A DNA stretch of 64,000 nt from Puccinellia tenuiflora (GCA_012064385.1 QRDG01000524.1:461094-525093), one strand, 5' to 3'; counted from the first letter of the stretch, positions 1 through 11,804 are shown. The notes: a model not told the origin generated them from the letters alone. Program-made: numbers and translations.

Positions 1-480
1 TTTCCCTTTCCCTTTTTACTTGCACTTTAATCTACACAAATACACTTCGATTTGAAAAGTTGTGTACACGAAATACGTGCGTACTGATGAGTTGGTTCCA
101 TTCCCATACTCGGTTTCAAGTTTCATCGATCATAACTTGCCAATTTCGAACCGATGTTCAGAACTTTTTTGGTCGAATTTTGTCAAATTCGTCGCACTCA
201 GTTGAAGTTTTGAAAAATCCTTTGACGAGCATGTTCAACTTGATGTTTCTCACAACTTTCGTGTTGAAACTTTTCCATTTCATTAGACGTATACGGATAC
301 ATCTTGTACTGAACTTTGTTGTACTGTAGTGGAGTTGAAAAGTTGTATACACGTCCGGATTTACACGTCCGGATACACGTTCCACTGAAAAACTGGGACG
401 TGTAAAATTTAGCAACGTGTATATGGACGTGTATATGGAGATATACACGTCCATATTCCCACCTTCCACTAGAGATGCTC
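1..480. mobile_element. Right part of a Harbinger-like element (cut by window start)
   Basis: The stretch ends in ctagagatgctc followed by TTA. The terminal gagatgctc matches in reverse the gagcatctcc end of the TAA-flanked element at 5877-6949. The inverted copy of the TIM14 promoter (near 35611) reads from TTA straight into unrelated sequence, so the boundary at 480/481 looks like an insertion edge with a 3-bp TTA target. The inside is low-complexity with repeated acacgtcc and tatacacg motifs and has no credible protein. The left end lies outside the window. Class assignment is inferred from one terminus and one side of the target site. Confidence 0.45.
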
Positions 481-884
481 TTACAAGCTGTTGTACTAGA
501 ATGCTCCCACCTTGCAAAACCCTCTCCTGGAGTGTGCCATCCGACAATATGCGAATCTAAACACGCTTTCCTGGTGACAAGTGGGGTCCATGCGAGTTCC
601 CTTTTTTTTTTAGGTATACCATGCGACTTCCTTCTTCTCTTCGGCTCAGCTCGTGGGCGCTGGCACGGCCCAGCCCAAGTAGGGTTCCGTCTTCAATGAT
701 CCATTCATCCCACCGCCGCGAAGCTTCCACTGCCTCCGAGCTACTCCGCCGACGCCGGCCTCCTCTCCGGCGATATCCAGACCCCTAGCGCCGCCCTCTT
801 CCGCACCTGCGTGTAGCCACTCACTGGCCGCGTCTTCTTCGCCCTCCCGCCGGCACCAACTCGCCGGATTTACTGGTCGTGGGG
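481..884 (+). promoter_or_regulatory. TIM14 promoter and 5' UTR, with two site II-like motifs
   Basis: GC-rich sequence leading to the ATG at 885. Two overlapping site II-type elements (TGGGCY on the minus strand) lie at 667-677, as ggccca and agccca. Site II motifs are known to be common in promoters of plant nuclear genes for mitochondrial proteins, which fits this gene. A diverged inverted copy at 35215-35614 keeps much of the block, including one TGGGCT. The transcription start cannot be placed from sequence alone. Confidence 0.5.
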
Positions 885-3839
885 ATGGTGAGCTCTGTTA
901 AAACGCGCGAGCTCACGAATTTTTTTGTTTTTGGATTAGGTTTTATCGCTGTGCGCTTGTTCGTGCTAAGATTGGACCTCTGTCGAGGCAGCGTGTATGT
1001 AACCTGTAGGTTGCAGTTCAATTCCGTGACATTTCAGAGCGTACTGATGCTAATGTGTGGCTTGGGGGATGTTTGTTTGAAATTTGTCCTTGGGAGGAGC
1101 ATGGGTGTTCAGTCTAAAACTGGGAACGTTTAGATAGATTCCTCTTGTGTTCACCACAATTTGTGCCCAATTTTATATTCTTCCATTTCCATGGATTAAT
1201 TGGGTCCCTAGCCTTCATTTGGTAGTTATTGCCTGTTATAACTAGCTCTTAATAGCTTGCTGGAATGGGATTATATGAGTGTAAACAACTGTTTGGTTCA
1301 CAGAGGTTTCTTCACCTGAGTAATGCTTGTCATTCTGAATTTGAGATGCTTTTTTCTGGATGAAATGATGTTTCAGATTCTTAGTACTTCACTGTGTAGT
1401 ACAAGATGTCTTTTCTGTAATTAAATATTGATTAACAACTCAGCAATAGTTGTCAACAACTAATCACTCATGGATGCTTTGTTATGTATTTGTACTCTAC
1501 AAGCAATTTGCTGCTGTCTCACTCCATCTGTGCATTTTATCAGTAGATCCTATTTATTTGTTTATGTATTCGTCGTTACATTATTTGAACAGTTTTCCAC
1601 TCTAGTGCATGAATCATGAATGTAGTGTATGAAAAGTTAAAGTTGGATATGCAACACGACAATATTACACTTTCTGTTGTTTACATTTATTCAATATCTG
1701 CAGGCCACAGCACTCATTGCTGGACTTGCGGTTGCTGGCGCTGCTCTTGCGGGTAGATATAGCATCCAGGCTTGGCATGCTTACAAGGCAAGGCCTATAG
1801 TCCCAAGAATGCGTAAATTCTACGAAGGTGGCTTTCAAGCTACAATGACCCGAAGAGAAGCTGGTCTAATCCTGGGTGTCAGGTGCTTGTTATACAATAG
1901 CATTAATTTCCATACCGCAGTTATGTATTTTCATGTTTCTCTTAGCATACAGATATTCATCTCTAGCACTCTAGCTCCATCTCATTCCATTGAAATTATG
2001 TTGAGTTGTGTACATCACAAGCATATCACTTCGGGTTAGGGATGGAATGCATGGAAGATAGAATTCGTGTGGCACAACGCACACAGGGACCTAATGTTGA
2101 TCCTTTCACTGCCATCAGACTCAGGGAGAGTTCGCTTTCTCACTACCAGCCCAAATGGATATCTCAAAATATCCTAAACAATGAAGTGAATAGATCACAG
2201 CTACCATTAGCATCATTTATGTTTCCTGCGGTAATTATGCTTTCTGGGAAGTCTGCTGAGGAGCTGATTGTAACATTTTGCAGTTAGTTGTCCTAGCTTC
2301 CTTTTCGTTCCCTGCAGTATGTGTACGATACTTTAGACCTGGCGTGACACCATGTGGTAATACTGCATAAGTGCATATGGAAATATACTCGTGTTGCCCA
2401 TACTCTGCACTCCCCACTAATTATTCGTAGCATGTATGCACATGCAGACTGTGATAGCTTACTTAACCAAGTAAATGTTCCATTAATAGTAAATGTAGTT
2501 TTAAGTTGTTCCATTGATGGACAACTGAACACCTTGCAAATAATGCAAAGGGAGCTCTGTCACTTCCGACTGAATAACGCTTTTGATAGGAAAGCTATGT
2601 AAGAGCAAAAGCAACAGCTAGCTTTCATCTGCTTTGAATTGAGATGCTTTGAATAGAGAGCCCATTCAACCTGTGTAAACCACTGCTTGCATCTCAGCCA
2701 ATTGTCCAACATGTACTATGTTAGTGGCATGCTGTATGATAAAATCCCGTTCTTCAACCGATCTGTGCTCCTGTTTCGGCTTTAACCCTTCTGCAGATCA
2801 GTGTTAGGAAGGACACAGATGGTCGTGTTCTAAGAGGTCAGGCCGTCACAGTGACTAAAGTCCAACAAGATTTATGAGTGAGATGAAATAGGCCGTAGCT
2901 AAAGTGAATAAATTATATGTGACATCGGACTATATCGGGGTTTAAGTTTGTTCCCAAATATCCTCTTGGATGTAGACTTTGAAAAATTGACAATCCTACA
3001 ACCCTATTAGACTTCATTTGTATGCAGGGAAGGGAAATGCTTGGTTCCCAGCCCAGTTTACATGGATCTTGGTTCTACATGCATCGTGTTGGGATCCCGC
3101 CTATTTTGAACACATCGAGATGAGTCTTTTGGGTAACTGCCTTTGTATAAATGGATAGAGTTTCCATCTCAAGCTGGGTGCAGGGATCATGTCTGGCATC
3201 TCCATCACGAGTCACAACTCACAATGATAACAAACATGCAATATTACATATATGTTTACTGTTTTCTATTTCGCCTGAAGATCAATGAACTGCAGCGGTG
3301 AATAGTATTGTCCCCTGGCAGAATGAGCCCCTCCTTGCAATGATATATCTTGACTTGTTCTCTACATCACCAAAAACATATTTGCTCCGTTGGTTAAAAA
3401 CATGTTATTTAAACCTTGAAGGCCGAGCTATGAATTCTTGACTTCTGAACTTCTTGCTTTCTGCCTGGTATCACTGCACACTGTACTTTTTGTTACCAAC
3501 ATTTAGATTAAGTCTTGTGTTAGTCCTTCTAAATTTGAATGCATATCGACATGCCAGATCGGTCATTCGGGTATGGAAGTGTCATTTTTTTATGTGATTC
3601 TGCAATTTCATAAATTTCCAGTTTGTGACATGTTTTGTGTCCTGCAATTATTAACTCAACTGTTTTCTTTCGATTCTTCCAGGGAAAACGTCCGTCCTGA
3701 TAAGGTAAAAGAGGCACACAAGAGGGTCATGGTTGCCAACCATCCGGATGCGGGGGGAAGCCATTACCTTGCGTCGAAGATCAACGAGGCGAAAGATGTT
3801 CTGCTAGGCAAAACAAAAGGGGGTGGTTCGGCCTTCTGA
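885..3839 (+). CDS. TIM14: Mitochondrial import inner membrane translocase subunit TIM14/PAM18 (J-protein), three exons
   Basis: Joined exons 885-887, 1704-1882 and 3683-3839 encode 112 residues, the usual plant TIM14 length. Exon 1 holds only the ATG and is followed directly by gtgagc; introns 1 and 2 (888-1703, 1883-3682) end in tgcag and tccag. The product has an N-terminal membrane segment (about residues 4-20, Ala/Gly/Leu-rich), the linker motif KKFYEGGF-like at RKFYEGGF, and a C-terminal J domain with HPD at 81-83, ending GSAF. Known role: J-protein of the TIM23-associated import motor, which stimulates mitochondrial Hsp70 ATPase during matrix protein import. The reading frame is intact through both junctions (the Arg codon is split AG|G). 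The next gene (family A) is tail-to-tail 777 bp downstream. Exon 3 and the promoter/exon 1 region each have a broken copy elsewhere in the window. Confidence 0.95.
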
Positions 3840-4616
3840 TCATATAATACAAAATATGCTCCTGCGATGAATATGTATTTCCAGACTCAAGGCACCTAGA
3901 ACTAGAAGGCAGACAAAAATTCTCAACAGTGAATCTTAGATATTCACCGTTCGAATTTGCTTTGCGTCCGACCTTTTCCGTCCGATTTTTGTACGACACA
4001 ACAATCCGACGGTTTATGTTGATGGTCTGATGCAAAGCAACGGACGCAGCGGTCCGTCGGACAGACGTCCTACATGAAACCGTCGGACGCGTAGCACTGC
4101 TCTTCACCGTGTGATACTTCAAGATCCAGTTTGTAGTGTGTCTGTGGTGTTGAGTTTTGCATGATAGCTTGCAACATGGTTGTTCTGTAGCCTGTGTTAC
4201 AACTTGGTGCTCGAGTCATTTGAGTACCATCCTGTTATCTGTGATGAGTTACTGTTATACTCTCTAGTCTGCTGGTGACACATACTGCAAAGCCTCTGGA
4301 TCATGGATTGCGCAAGAGATATAACCGGCATACATGAAGTTGCATTTTATTTGTTGCTGTATTGGAAACTGATACAGCGACAGGAATTGCCCAGGAAATG
4401 CATTTGTACAAGAAATCTACGTTCTGTTGGAACATTCTGGCTCATTTGCATAAGAAATCTTTTGGCTAAGGAAACAGAAATCGAAATGGGCTTGCATTTG
4501 TGCACTGTCGCAATGCAGTTAGGAACTACGTACTACAGTAGATTGGTTCCAGGAATCATGAACACGCCGCGGAGGCTGCAGTGTGGAGGTGGCGGCGGCG
4601 GCTGCAGTGACTGCAA
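3840..4616 (+). other. Intergenic: TIM14 3' UTR and shared tail region
   Basis: Convergent spacer between TIM14 and the family A gene. It aligns with 24188-24708 in unit C, except for roughly 170-200 bp (about 3925-4130) found only here, which contains several tccgacgg/ccgtcgga-type inverted words and may be a small insertion; no clean target duplication was seen. No gene recognised. Confidence 0.5.
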
Positions 4617-5522
4617 TCAGGCGGAGGACGCGCGTTTGAGGACCATCCAGGCGTTGAAGAAGTCGCGCACCGCGGCGTCTTGCATCCGCTCCACCGCGCG
4701 CCGGGCCTCGAGGACGTCGCGCCTGGCGTCGCCGACGAGCCGCCTCGCCACGGAAACCCACTCGCTGGGGCGCGGGGAGCGGGGGGACCCGGGGGACCGC
4801 AAGCGGAGGAAGTCCTCGGCCGCGGCGGTGGCCGACGCCGCGGAACCCAGGCTGTGCAGCGCGTCGTGCGCGTTGGTGAGGAAGGCGGTCCGGTCCGGGT
4901 CGTCTTCGCGGCGGAGGAGGAGGCCGAGGGGTGCTGCGCACTGAGCCAGGACGTGGCCGGCCTCGCCGTGGAGCGCGAGGAGGCGCGTGATCTCGCGGTG
5001 GGCGGCGGCGAGGGCCCCGTCGGGGCCGAGCGCGCCGACGAGGAGGTTGGCCCAGTGGTCGAAGCCGGCGTCGTTGATTAGCGTGTCGAGGACGCGCTCG
5101 TCGTCCCGGGAAATCTCGATCTCGTCGCCCTCAATGCCATCGCGGGTGTCAGAGCCGAAGATGCGGTCGCCGCCGCCGCTGGGGTGGAAGGGGACCCCGA
5201 AGCAGTAGCTCTGCTCGGCGCGCTCGCCGTCGATGGCGGTGAACATGGGGGTGCTGATGGTGTGCTCGAGGCCGCAGGTGGTGGGCAGGAGGACCTCGAA
5301 GTCGTAGCCGTGCTCGGACGCCTCGGAGCCGGAGCCGGAGCCGGAGCCGCCCGTGGTGGCGCTCGAGGGAGACTCGGCGTCCTCGGCTCCCCAGATGTCC
5401 TCGCCGAGCAGCTTGCAGGCGTCGGCGATGCTGGCGAGGACTCCGTCCGAGGTGCCGACGATCAGGAGCGTCTCCGGCACCGTCAGCGCCGCGTCCATCC
5501 AGAGCCGCTTCTCCTCCTCCAT
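4617..5522 (-). CDS. Family A gene, copy 1: uncharacterised 301-residue protein
   Basis: Single-exon frame of 301 residues starting MEEEKRLWMD and ending at TGA 4619-4617. I do not recognise a named domain. An N-terminal half (VPETLLIVGTSDGVLASIAD, then a Gly/Ser spacer at about 64-72 and an acidic stretch) is followed by an Ala/Leu/Arg-rich, probably helical C-terminal half. The last 36 residues carry RRAVERM...DFFNAWMVLK, which resembles two segments of the longer family B protein at 52988-54070, so A and B look like relatives. The start is chosen because the paralogue begins at the same point, a TATA box lies about 95 bp upstream, and sequence upstream of the ATG diverges. The longer open frame running to 5882 crosses the promoter and is rejected as the start. 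Function unknown. Confidence 0.75.
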   Translation of the reverse strand: MEEEKRLWMDAALTVPETLLIVGTSDGVLASIADACKLLGEDIWGAEDAESPSSATTGGSGSGSGSEASEHGYDFEVLLPTTCGLEHTISTPMFTAIDGERAEQSYCFGVPFHPSGGGDRIFGSDTRDGIEGDEIEISRDDERVLDTLINDAGFDHWANLLVGALGPDGALAAAHREITRLLALHGEAGHVLAQCAAPLGLLLRREDDPDRTAFLTNAHDALHSLGSAASATAAAEDFLRLRSPGSPRSPRPSEWVSVARRLVGDARRDVLEARRAVERMQDAAVRDFFNAWMVLKRASSA

Positions 5523-5873
5523 AGCAACCGGGCTCTCGGTCGGATCTCCCTCTCTCTCGTTCTCTTCTACTCGGATGGATGAGCCGGATGTTGAATGGGG
5601 AGTGGGCTGGTTCTTTATAAGGACACGAGACGCGACGGCCAATCGGGTTCCTTGCGGCAGAAGACAGGCGAGACTCTGCTCGTCTACGCCGGCGCGGCGA
5701 GGTGGTTCGTTGGTTTTCTCGGAGAGGAAGGGGACAGAGTAAACCGTGACGGGAGTGGGCCCACGAAAATCTGCTGAGAATCGACTACCGGGTACTTTCT
5801 TCTGTGTGTACCCCACCCTTGAGTTCCGGTTGCCACGCTGGCAGTGCATCGTGCGGCTCCATCGGTTCGAAAC
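5523..5873 (-). promoter_or_regulatory. Promoter of family A copy 1
   Basis: Read on the minus strand, a TATA box (ttataaag, near 5613-5620) lies about 95 bp before the ATG, followed by a ga-rich leader (ctctctctcgttctct on plus). The same block is conserved in unit C (25600-25920), in unit B where no gene follows (10465-10815), and in inverted form at 37300-37636. The Harbinger insertion at 5877 lies about 355 bp upstream of the ATG. Confidence 0.6.
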
Positions 5874-5876
5874 TAA

Positions 5877-6949
5877 GAGCATCTCCGGCCAGCCCCAGCC
5901 CCTCAGAGTACTTTTTGACCGCCGGCGGACGAAAATCGTCTCAGTCGCGCCCCCAGACGTTGTTTTTCACCGGATATGGGTAAAAGATTCCCTCGGCATC
6001 CCGCTGGGTTCGGGTTGGGGGCGTCGGCGAGTTGTTTTGCATGCAAATTGCCCCACTGTCAGCCACATAACGCACTCTCTCTCCTCTGTCTCTCATCTTC
6101 TCTCTCCTCTCTCCTCTCTTTTCCTTTTTCTTTCCCCAAATCCCCACCGCTGTGGCCTTCCTCGCCGTCGACCTCTGGCTCCTCCGCAGCGTGCCAGCCG
6201 CCGTGGTCGGGATGGGCGTCCGGGCGTCGACGAGGAGGAGGTGGCCGAGCTCGGGCGGCCGGGCGTTGACGAGGAGGAGGTGGTCGCGCTCGATCCAGGA
6301 GGCACCGACGGCCATGCTCTCCGTCGCGGCGGCCCTCTCGATGCAGCCTGCTCGCCCAGGCAGGTGCAGCGACGGCGGCGAGCTCGCCTCGCGCCGCCAA
6401 CTCCTGCCGCTCCTCTCCGTCGGGCGCGGCGCGGAGGCCGGCGCTCTGTCGACGCGGCGGCCAGGAGCTTTTCCGTCCTTGGGTGGATGGTGACGTGGTT
6501 CTTTCTTGTGGAGATGCTCTAAGCACCTCGCCCCGTTCGCCGTGCTCGCCGCCCTTGCGCGCGCTCGCCGCGCGTGCCTGCTCGATGCGGCCGAGCTTGC
6601 TGGAGCTCACGGCGAGGACTCAGGCAGACGCTACGACGGCTGGCCGCGCCTGCAGCCCCTCGAGCCGTCCGGCCGCGCCGCCGCCCGGCCGCAACACCGC
6701 CACTCGCGCCGCCCCTCGCGTCGGCCGCGACTGGATTCGGGGGAGCCCTGGCCGGGCCGTGCATCTGCCGTGTTCGTCCGCGACCATCACCGGAGCGTCG
6801 GCAACGAAGTCCCAGCTCCCGCCACGTGTCCGCTGCTACTTCTTGGGTGGGGGCATGGCTGGGAAACATCTCAAACCCAGAGCTTGGGGTTCCGCCGGCG
6901 CCACCCCATCCGGCGATAAAAACGCCTCCTAGGGGGCTTTGGGTTGCTC
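5877..6949. mobile_element. Harbinger-type non-autonomous element with TAA target duplication
   Basis: TAA at 5874-5876 and at 6950-6952 flank 1073 bp that is absent from both paralogous units: units B and C read cgaaactaaacgagcaccc without interruption (about 10803 and 25914). Ends are gagcatctcc... and ...gggttgctc. An internal exact inverse, ggagatgctc followed by TAA (6510-6522), suggests either a 643-bp element (5877-6519) followed by a second piece or a composite. The interior is extremely GC-rich, with open frames on all strands and no recognisable protein. The 3-bp TWA target and terminal bases fit PIF/Harbinger. Confidence 0.75.
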
Positions 6950-7976
6950 TAAACAGCACCCTCGTTTACCTTTATTCGATCAGTTCGTTTTCTAAATTTT
7001 GATGAAAATGATCTTATCGATAACATATGTGTGGATTAATGTTTTCTTTGAGTTTACCATTTTAAGAAGAAAAAAGGACAAATGTAGGCACAAAGAAACA
7101 TAATTCTCGTGGAGAAAAAGATACAAGAAAACGTAATAAAAACTAAAAAACCTAAAAGTACAAATAAAATATTATTCTGGGTAAAACTTCAAACTTACTT
7201 CAACGTTTTGCAGGATGAGTCCATCAATGCATTTTTCACTCTCTTAGGTAAAACTCAGACCGTTAATGAAAAGGGGTCAAGTTTATGTCCTTATGCTGCA
7301 AGCATAGAAAAACAAAAAAAATCTCTGTCACATAAAACATGCATCTCAATATATTAAGAGATGTCGCATCACGGGCGGATACATCGTCTGCAAGAACAAC
7401 AACTTGGAAGAAGAAGGACGCACGGCGGCACGGCGACGGGCAGACCGAATACCCAATCCTCAAAGAAGGAGGACGACTCGCGATTGCCACAGATGCGGCT
7501 CTTTCTGCCCGACTTGTGTTTCCGCGGCATTGCCCCACTGGCCAATGGTTTGTCGGCGACGGAGCGTCATAAGCGCGTGCATTGGAGCTATTGTGAACTT
7601 CTCAATGAGACAGTCATGCTGCCTCACGATCAACTCGAGAAACAAAATCGGCCAGCCAGCAAACGAAAAAAGAAGTCGAGACGGTGCATGTAGGTGTATC
7701 ACGTATTTATTTATGTACATCTAGTAAACTCGTATCAGGTATTTTTTACAACCAACGGTAAACATATTTAAGCGCGTATTTGTTTATTTCGTCGAGTACG
7801 GGTGTAGCGCTACAGTTTCCACGTATGGTAGGGTCCACTCCGCCCCGTTGGCACCCTCCCCGTCCCCCTTTTTTCCCCTCTCCTCCCCTCCCTCCTCTCC
7901 CCTTCCTAACAAGAGTCCCAAACTCTGACGACGAGAGAGGCGGCCAGAGCAGCAAGAAGTAAATCCGCAACGAGAC
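6950..7976. repeat. Unit A spacer (paralogous to 10809-11804 and 25917-26892)
   Basis: AT-rich then mixed sequence shared by all three units, including gcatcac-ggatacatcg near 7366 and the pyrimidine tract cctcccctccctcctctcc near 7880. No frame is conserved between the three copies (indels change phase), so I treat it as non-coding. It would have been the upstream region between the family A promoter and a divergent family B gene. Confidence 0.65.
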
Positions 7977-8849
7977 CAGGGTCGGCCCATAGGCCAGACA
8001 ACCACTACGACCGCCTAGGACCTCGAGAAGGGAGGACCCAAATGTCCATTACACCCCAAAAAAACTACTATTTAATACTCTATAAAAAATAAAGTACATA
8101 TTTTTTTAATCAACAACGTACAAATTTGACTAGATTTTCACTTATATTATATTAACAATAATAATAAAATATTATAATTTCTTGCACAAAACGAAATGTA
8201 ATGATGCTATTTATACAAGGTAATGCATACACTTCAGGTAATATGAACAAACCAATATGACCAATAACAACAAGTTCGGTTAACATGATATTTCTTTCTA
8301 ATAGAAGAACTGCAGATTTTACGAAATCTGCATAAACTGGTGGAAACACATGGCATATGATATAATAAATACATATGCAAATATAATATAATCTACTCTA
8401 TTTAATATCCGTTGGTGATTATTGTAAGTAATGTCGTTTTAATATTAGGTATAAAACATGCACACTTTGCTAAATTCTAATTTGCTACACAATTTTTACG
8501 TCAAAAAAGTAATGTCATTGGTTTCGTTTATACTTTTAAAGTTTTTATAAATATACATACTCATACACTAGAAAGTGCGATTGGATTTTGTTAGATCATA
8601 CTCTTTACTTATCTTCACCGTAAGCACACACAAATTATATATATTATGGGTTGTAGAATTGTTTTTTAGTATACAAAAAAATTAATATTTAGTTATATTT
8701 TTATGTGGTTAACTTATATGAAAATAGAAAATTATGCTTGTAATAATATAATATGCCAAAAATTAGATTTAGAGAAGTATAAAAGTTTCGTATAAATTTT
8801 ATTTATTTTAATTTGTCCCGGGCCCAGTTTTTCAGTGGACCCGTCCTAG
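7977..8849. mobile_element. hAT non-autonomous element, unit A copy
   Basis: Starts cagggtcggcccataggcc and ends near acccgtcctag, a decayed match to the ggccctg end of the unit B copy. The AT-rich interior matches the other two copies. The right target duplication and the first bases of the family B start have been lost here. It sits at the same position as in units B and C, so the insertion predates the block duplication. Confidence 0.65.
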
Positions 8850-8996
8850 CGCTTGTGCTTGAGGTCCTGGGGGACCTGCTCGATGTGGCCACCTCCGAGC
8901 CCATCCTCACCCTCGTTGACGGAGCCCTTGCCGAGCTAGACATGCGCGTCGAGTGGAGCCGGTGGCTCGCTCTCAGGCCATTGGCGCATTAAGTGC
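8850..8996 (+). pseudogene. Family B pseudogene, N-terminal fragment (unit A)
   Basis: Translation contains LEVLGDLLDVATSEPIL and ALAELDMRVEWSRWLAL, closely matching residues about 10-50 of the intact family B protein at 52988-54070 (LEIPGDLLDVATAERVL..., AHAELDLRVERSRRLAL). It has no start codon, since the hAT element abuts it, and stops at a TAA just after LRPLAH. Nothing of the rest of the gene follows. This is the only fragment that preserves this part of the family; units B and C lost it. Confidence 0.75.
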
Positions 8997-9052
8997 ATTT
9001 TCTCAAAGCACCTATCATTAGTGAGGAAACTACCATTGAAGAGAGCAACATT

Positions 9053-9523
9053 TTTTTTTGAGAGAAACATTACTTGTATTCAAACGAGTTGGAAAACATT
9101 ACAAAGACACATACAAGCAAAGAAAATACAGAGAGGATACAGACAATGCCACTGCTGCTTCACTCCTTCGTCTTCCTCGCAATCCGTAGAATGAGAAGAG
9201 CTCCTTGCACAAAGGCGTTGATGAACCGCAATAACCACCAGTTCCGAAGAACTGGATCTGAAAACCAAGATACACAATCGGCGGGGGACACACCCCAAAC
9301 TCCTTCCATCCCGAATCTGGGCCCGACGGCGCACCACCTCACAAGAGATGGCCAGATCCCCTACCTTCGAACCGCAGGTCATCACAACAGCAACCACCAT
9401 CCGCTCCATATAGCACACCGCCGTCACCACGAACGCCGTAGTGACGGACCACCACCACAACGAAGACTCCACAAACTCCGCGTCAGCACCCCACGAAGTA
9501 CCTCCGCAGCGGGGAAGGAGTTG
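9053..9523 (-). mobile_element. Retroposon (LINE-like tail) with 15-bp target duplication
   Basis: The 15-bp word gaagagagcaacatt occurs at 9038-9052 and again at 9524-9538. Between them lies 471 bp that, read on the minus strand, ends in a poly(A) tract (ttttttttt at 9051-9059 on plus) preceded by sequence typical of plant LINE tails (gaatacaagtaatgtttctc). This is the pattern of target-primed reverse transcription. No protein recognised in the body; it may be a truncated LINE or a processed transcript copy. Confidence 0.75.
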
Positions 9524-9538
9524 GAAGAGAGCAACATT

Positions 9539-10464
9539 AATAGGGATCAGTAGTTCAGGATTCCTTTTACAATCCAGGGAGAAGGAACTAGGACATCTAA
9601 GGTACACAATGCATCTTAATACTTGATACAAAATCTGGCATCTCTTGCATGTATTGTATACCTAAGAAATCTAAAAGACCTTGAAATCCAATGTAGAAAA
9701 TATATATTCAGTATTGAATGCATCATATATATATTTGTCGGGTTTTCTACACCCATGGCATGCACTATAGCATGCTCATCCTGAAGCAACTGAGCACTAA
9801 ATTTCTAGTTATACTATTCACAAATGTGATCATTTAGCTCAACAATCTGCTGTATACCAACATTTTGTTGCAAATAACTTAGGAATCTGTCGTATACCAA
9901 TATTTTGTTCCAAAAGTGTGAAAAATCATCCCATATATCTCCATGGTGAAGCATTATTTTTGCGATGAAATGTAATTCACCATGCAGTAGTCATTGCATT
10001 CGGCATAATGGGCTCAGGTGCACACTCATAAAAATACAGAAACATAGATCTATTTTTTCTGCAGAAACATAGATCTCTGTTCTAAAGTGCAGCTTTCAAT
10101 TTGTTTTCAGTAGTAATTGGAAATCCAAACTACTCAACCGGACAGTGGCAACATGCAAAATTTAAGAGCGCCCCCAAACCAAAACTAATAATAGAACACT
10201 TAAGAGAGGCTAGGGTCGTGTTATAATCGATTTGGGCAAATGTCGATGCTGGCACACTGATCTGGTGGACCCAAGTTGCGTGTCAACATGTTACTGGTGT
10301 GGATAGGAGAGAAACGAGAGCTCTCAGGTGCGGATAGGAGATTTTTAGGGGATTTATCTGCATGATCCTTCTGTGCTTATCTACCAGATTGCTAGATGGA
10401 TTAACGTTTGGGCTCTTATCATAAGAAGAATTGGAGTGGGATGATGTTTTAGCTAGGAGTGGGT
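9539..10464. other. Intergenic, nothing recognised
   Basis: AT-rich sequence between the unit A remnant and unit B. I see no conserved frame, RNA gene or clear repeat boundary here. Confidence 0.4.
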
Positions 10465-10815
10465 GTGTCGATCGTCTCCCTCTCTCTCGTTCTCTGTTGT
10501 GTGTAATGGCGGTGGATGAGCCAGATGTAGAAAGGGGGGGGGGGGGGGGTATTTATAAGGACGCGAGACGTGACGGCCGTCGGGGTAAATCTTCCTTGCG
10601 GCAGAAGACTTTGTTCGTCTATGCCGGCGCGGTGAGATGGTTAGTTGGTTTTCTCGGAGAGGAATGGGACAGAGTAAACCATTACGGGACTGGGACCCAC
10701 GATAATTTGTTGAGAATTGACTACCGGGTACTTTCTTCTGTGTGGACCCTACCCATGAGTTTCGCGTGCCATGCTGGTAGTGCACGTGCGGCTCCATCGG
10801 TTCGAAACTAAACGA
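10465..10815 (-). pseudogene. Orphan family A promoter (unit B), coding region missing
   Basis: Matches the promoter of the A genes from the ga-rich leader (ctctctctcgttctctg) through the TATA box (tatttataag, near 10550 on plus) to ctaaacgagcaccc. No family A coding sequence precedes it: the homology begins abruptly about 40-60 bp before where the ATG would be. A poly(G) run of about 16 interrupts the leader just upstream of 10552. Whether it still initiates transcription is unknown. Confidence 0.65.
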
Positions 10816-11804
10816 GCACCCTCGTGTACATTTATTTCATCGATTCGTTTTCTATATTCTGATGAAAATTATCTTATCAATAACATATGTGTGGATTAAT
10901 GTTTTCTTTGAGCTTACCATTTTATGAAGAAAAAAAGGACAAATGTCAACACAAAGAACATAATTCTCGTGAAGAAAAAGATATAAGAAAACATAAAAAC
11001 TAAAAAAACTAAAAATACAAATAAAATATAATCCTTGTAAAACTTCAAAACTTCCACGTTTTGCATGATGAGTCCATCAATGCATTTTTCACTCTCTTGG
11101 CCAAATATCAGGCGGTTAATGAAAAGGGGTCAAGTCTATGTCCTTATGCTGTAAGCATAGAAAAACATAAATTCTCTGTTACATAAAACTGGACAGCTCA
11201 ATATATTAAGAGATGTCGCATCACCGGTGGATACATCGCCTGCAAGAACAACGACTTGGAAGAAGAAGGAGGCAGGGTGACGGGCAGACCGAATCTCAAA
11301 TCCTCAAAGAAAGAGGACAACTCGCGATTGTCATGCTCCGTGAGTGCCACGGATGCGGCTCTTTCTGTCCGGCTTGTGTGTCTGCGGCATTGCCCCACTG
11401 AGGCACTGACCAACGGTTTGTGGCGGACGAAGCGTGATAAGCGCGCGTGTTGGATCTATTGTGAACTTCTCAATGAGACTGTCATGCTGCCTCACGATCA
11501 AATGGAGAGAACAAAACCAGCCGCGACGCAAACGAGGAAAAAGGCAAGTCGAGGCGTGCATGCATGTAGGTGTATCACGTATTTATTTTTGTACATTGAG
11601 TAAACTCGTATCAGGTATTTTTTTTTCAACCGGGCGCACAACGCGACAGTTGCCATGTATGGCGGGGCCACTCCGCCCGTTGGCACACTCCCCGTCCCCT
11701 TTTGTTCCACTCCCCTCCCTTCTCTCCCCTTCCAAACTAGTGTCACCCAATTCCCACGGTGAGAGAGGCAGCCATAGCAGCGAGAAGTGAGATTGCGCCA
11801 AGCC
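10816..11804. repeat. Unit B spacer
   Basis: Copy of the unit spacer, colinear with 6953-7976 and 25921-26892 with small indels. No conserved frame. Confidence 0.65.

Noticed and set aside
4680..5882. Long open frames on the plus strand opposite family A (for example 4680-5081, 5184-5582) and a longer minus frame to 5882
   Set aside because: High-GC third positions leave the opposite strand open; these frames are not kept between paralogues upstream of the ATG and lack recognisable domains.
5941..6932. Several overlapping frames inside the Harbinger element
   Set aside because: All frames of this very GC-rich segment are open for long stretches; none resembles a transposase.
9074..9631. Frames of 159 and 183 residues around 9.1-9.6 kb
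   Set aside because: They cross the target duplications of the retroposon, so they cannot be a single host or element gene.
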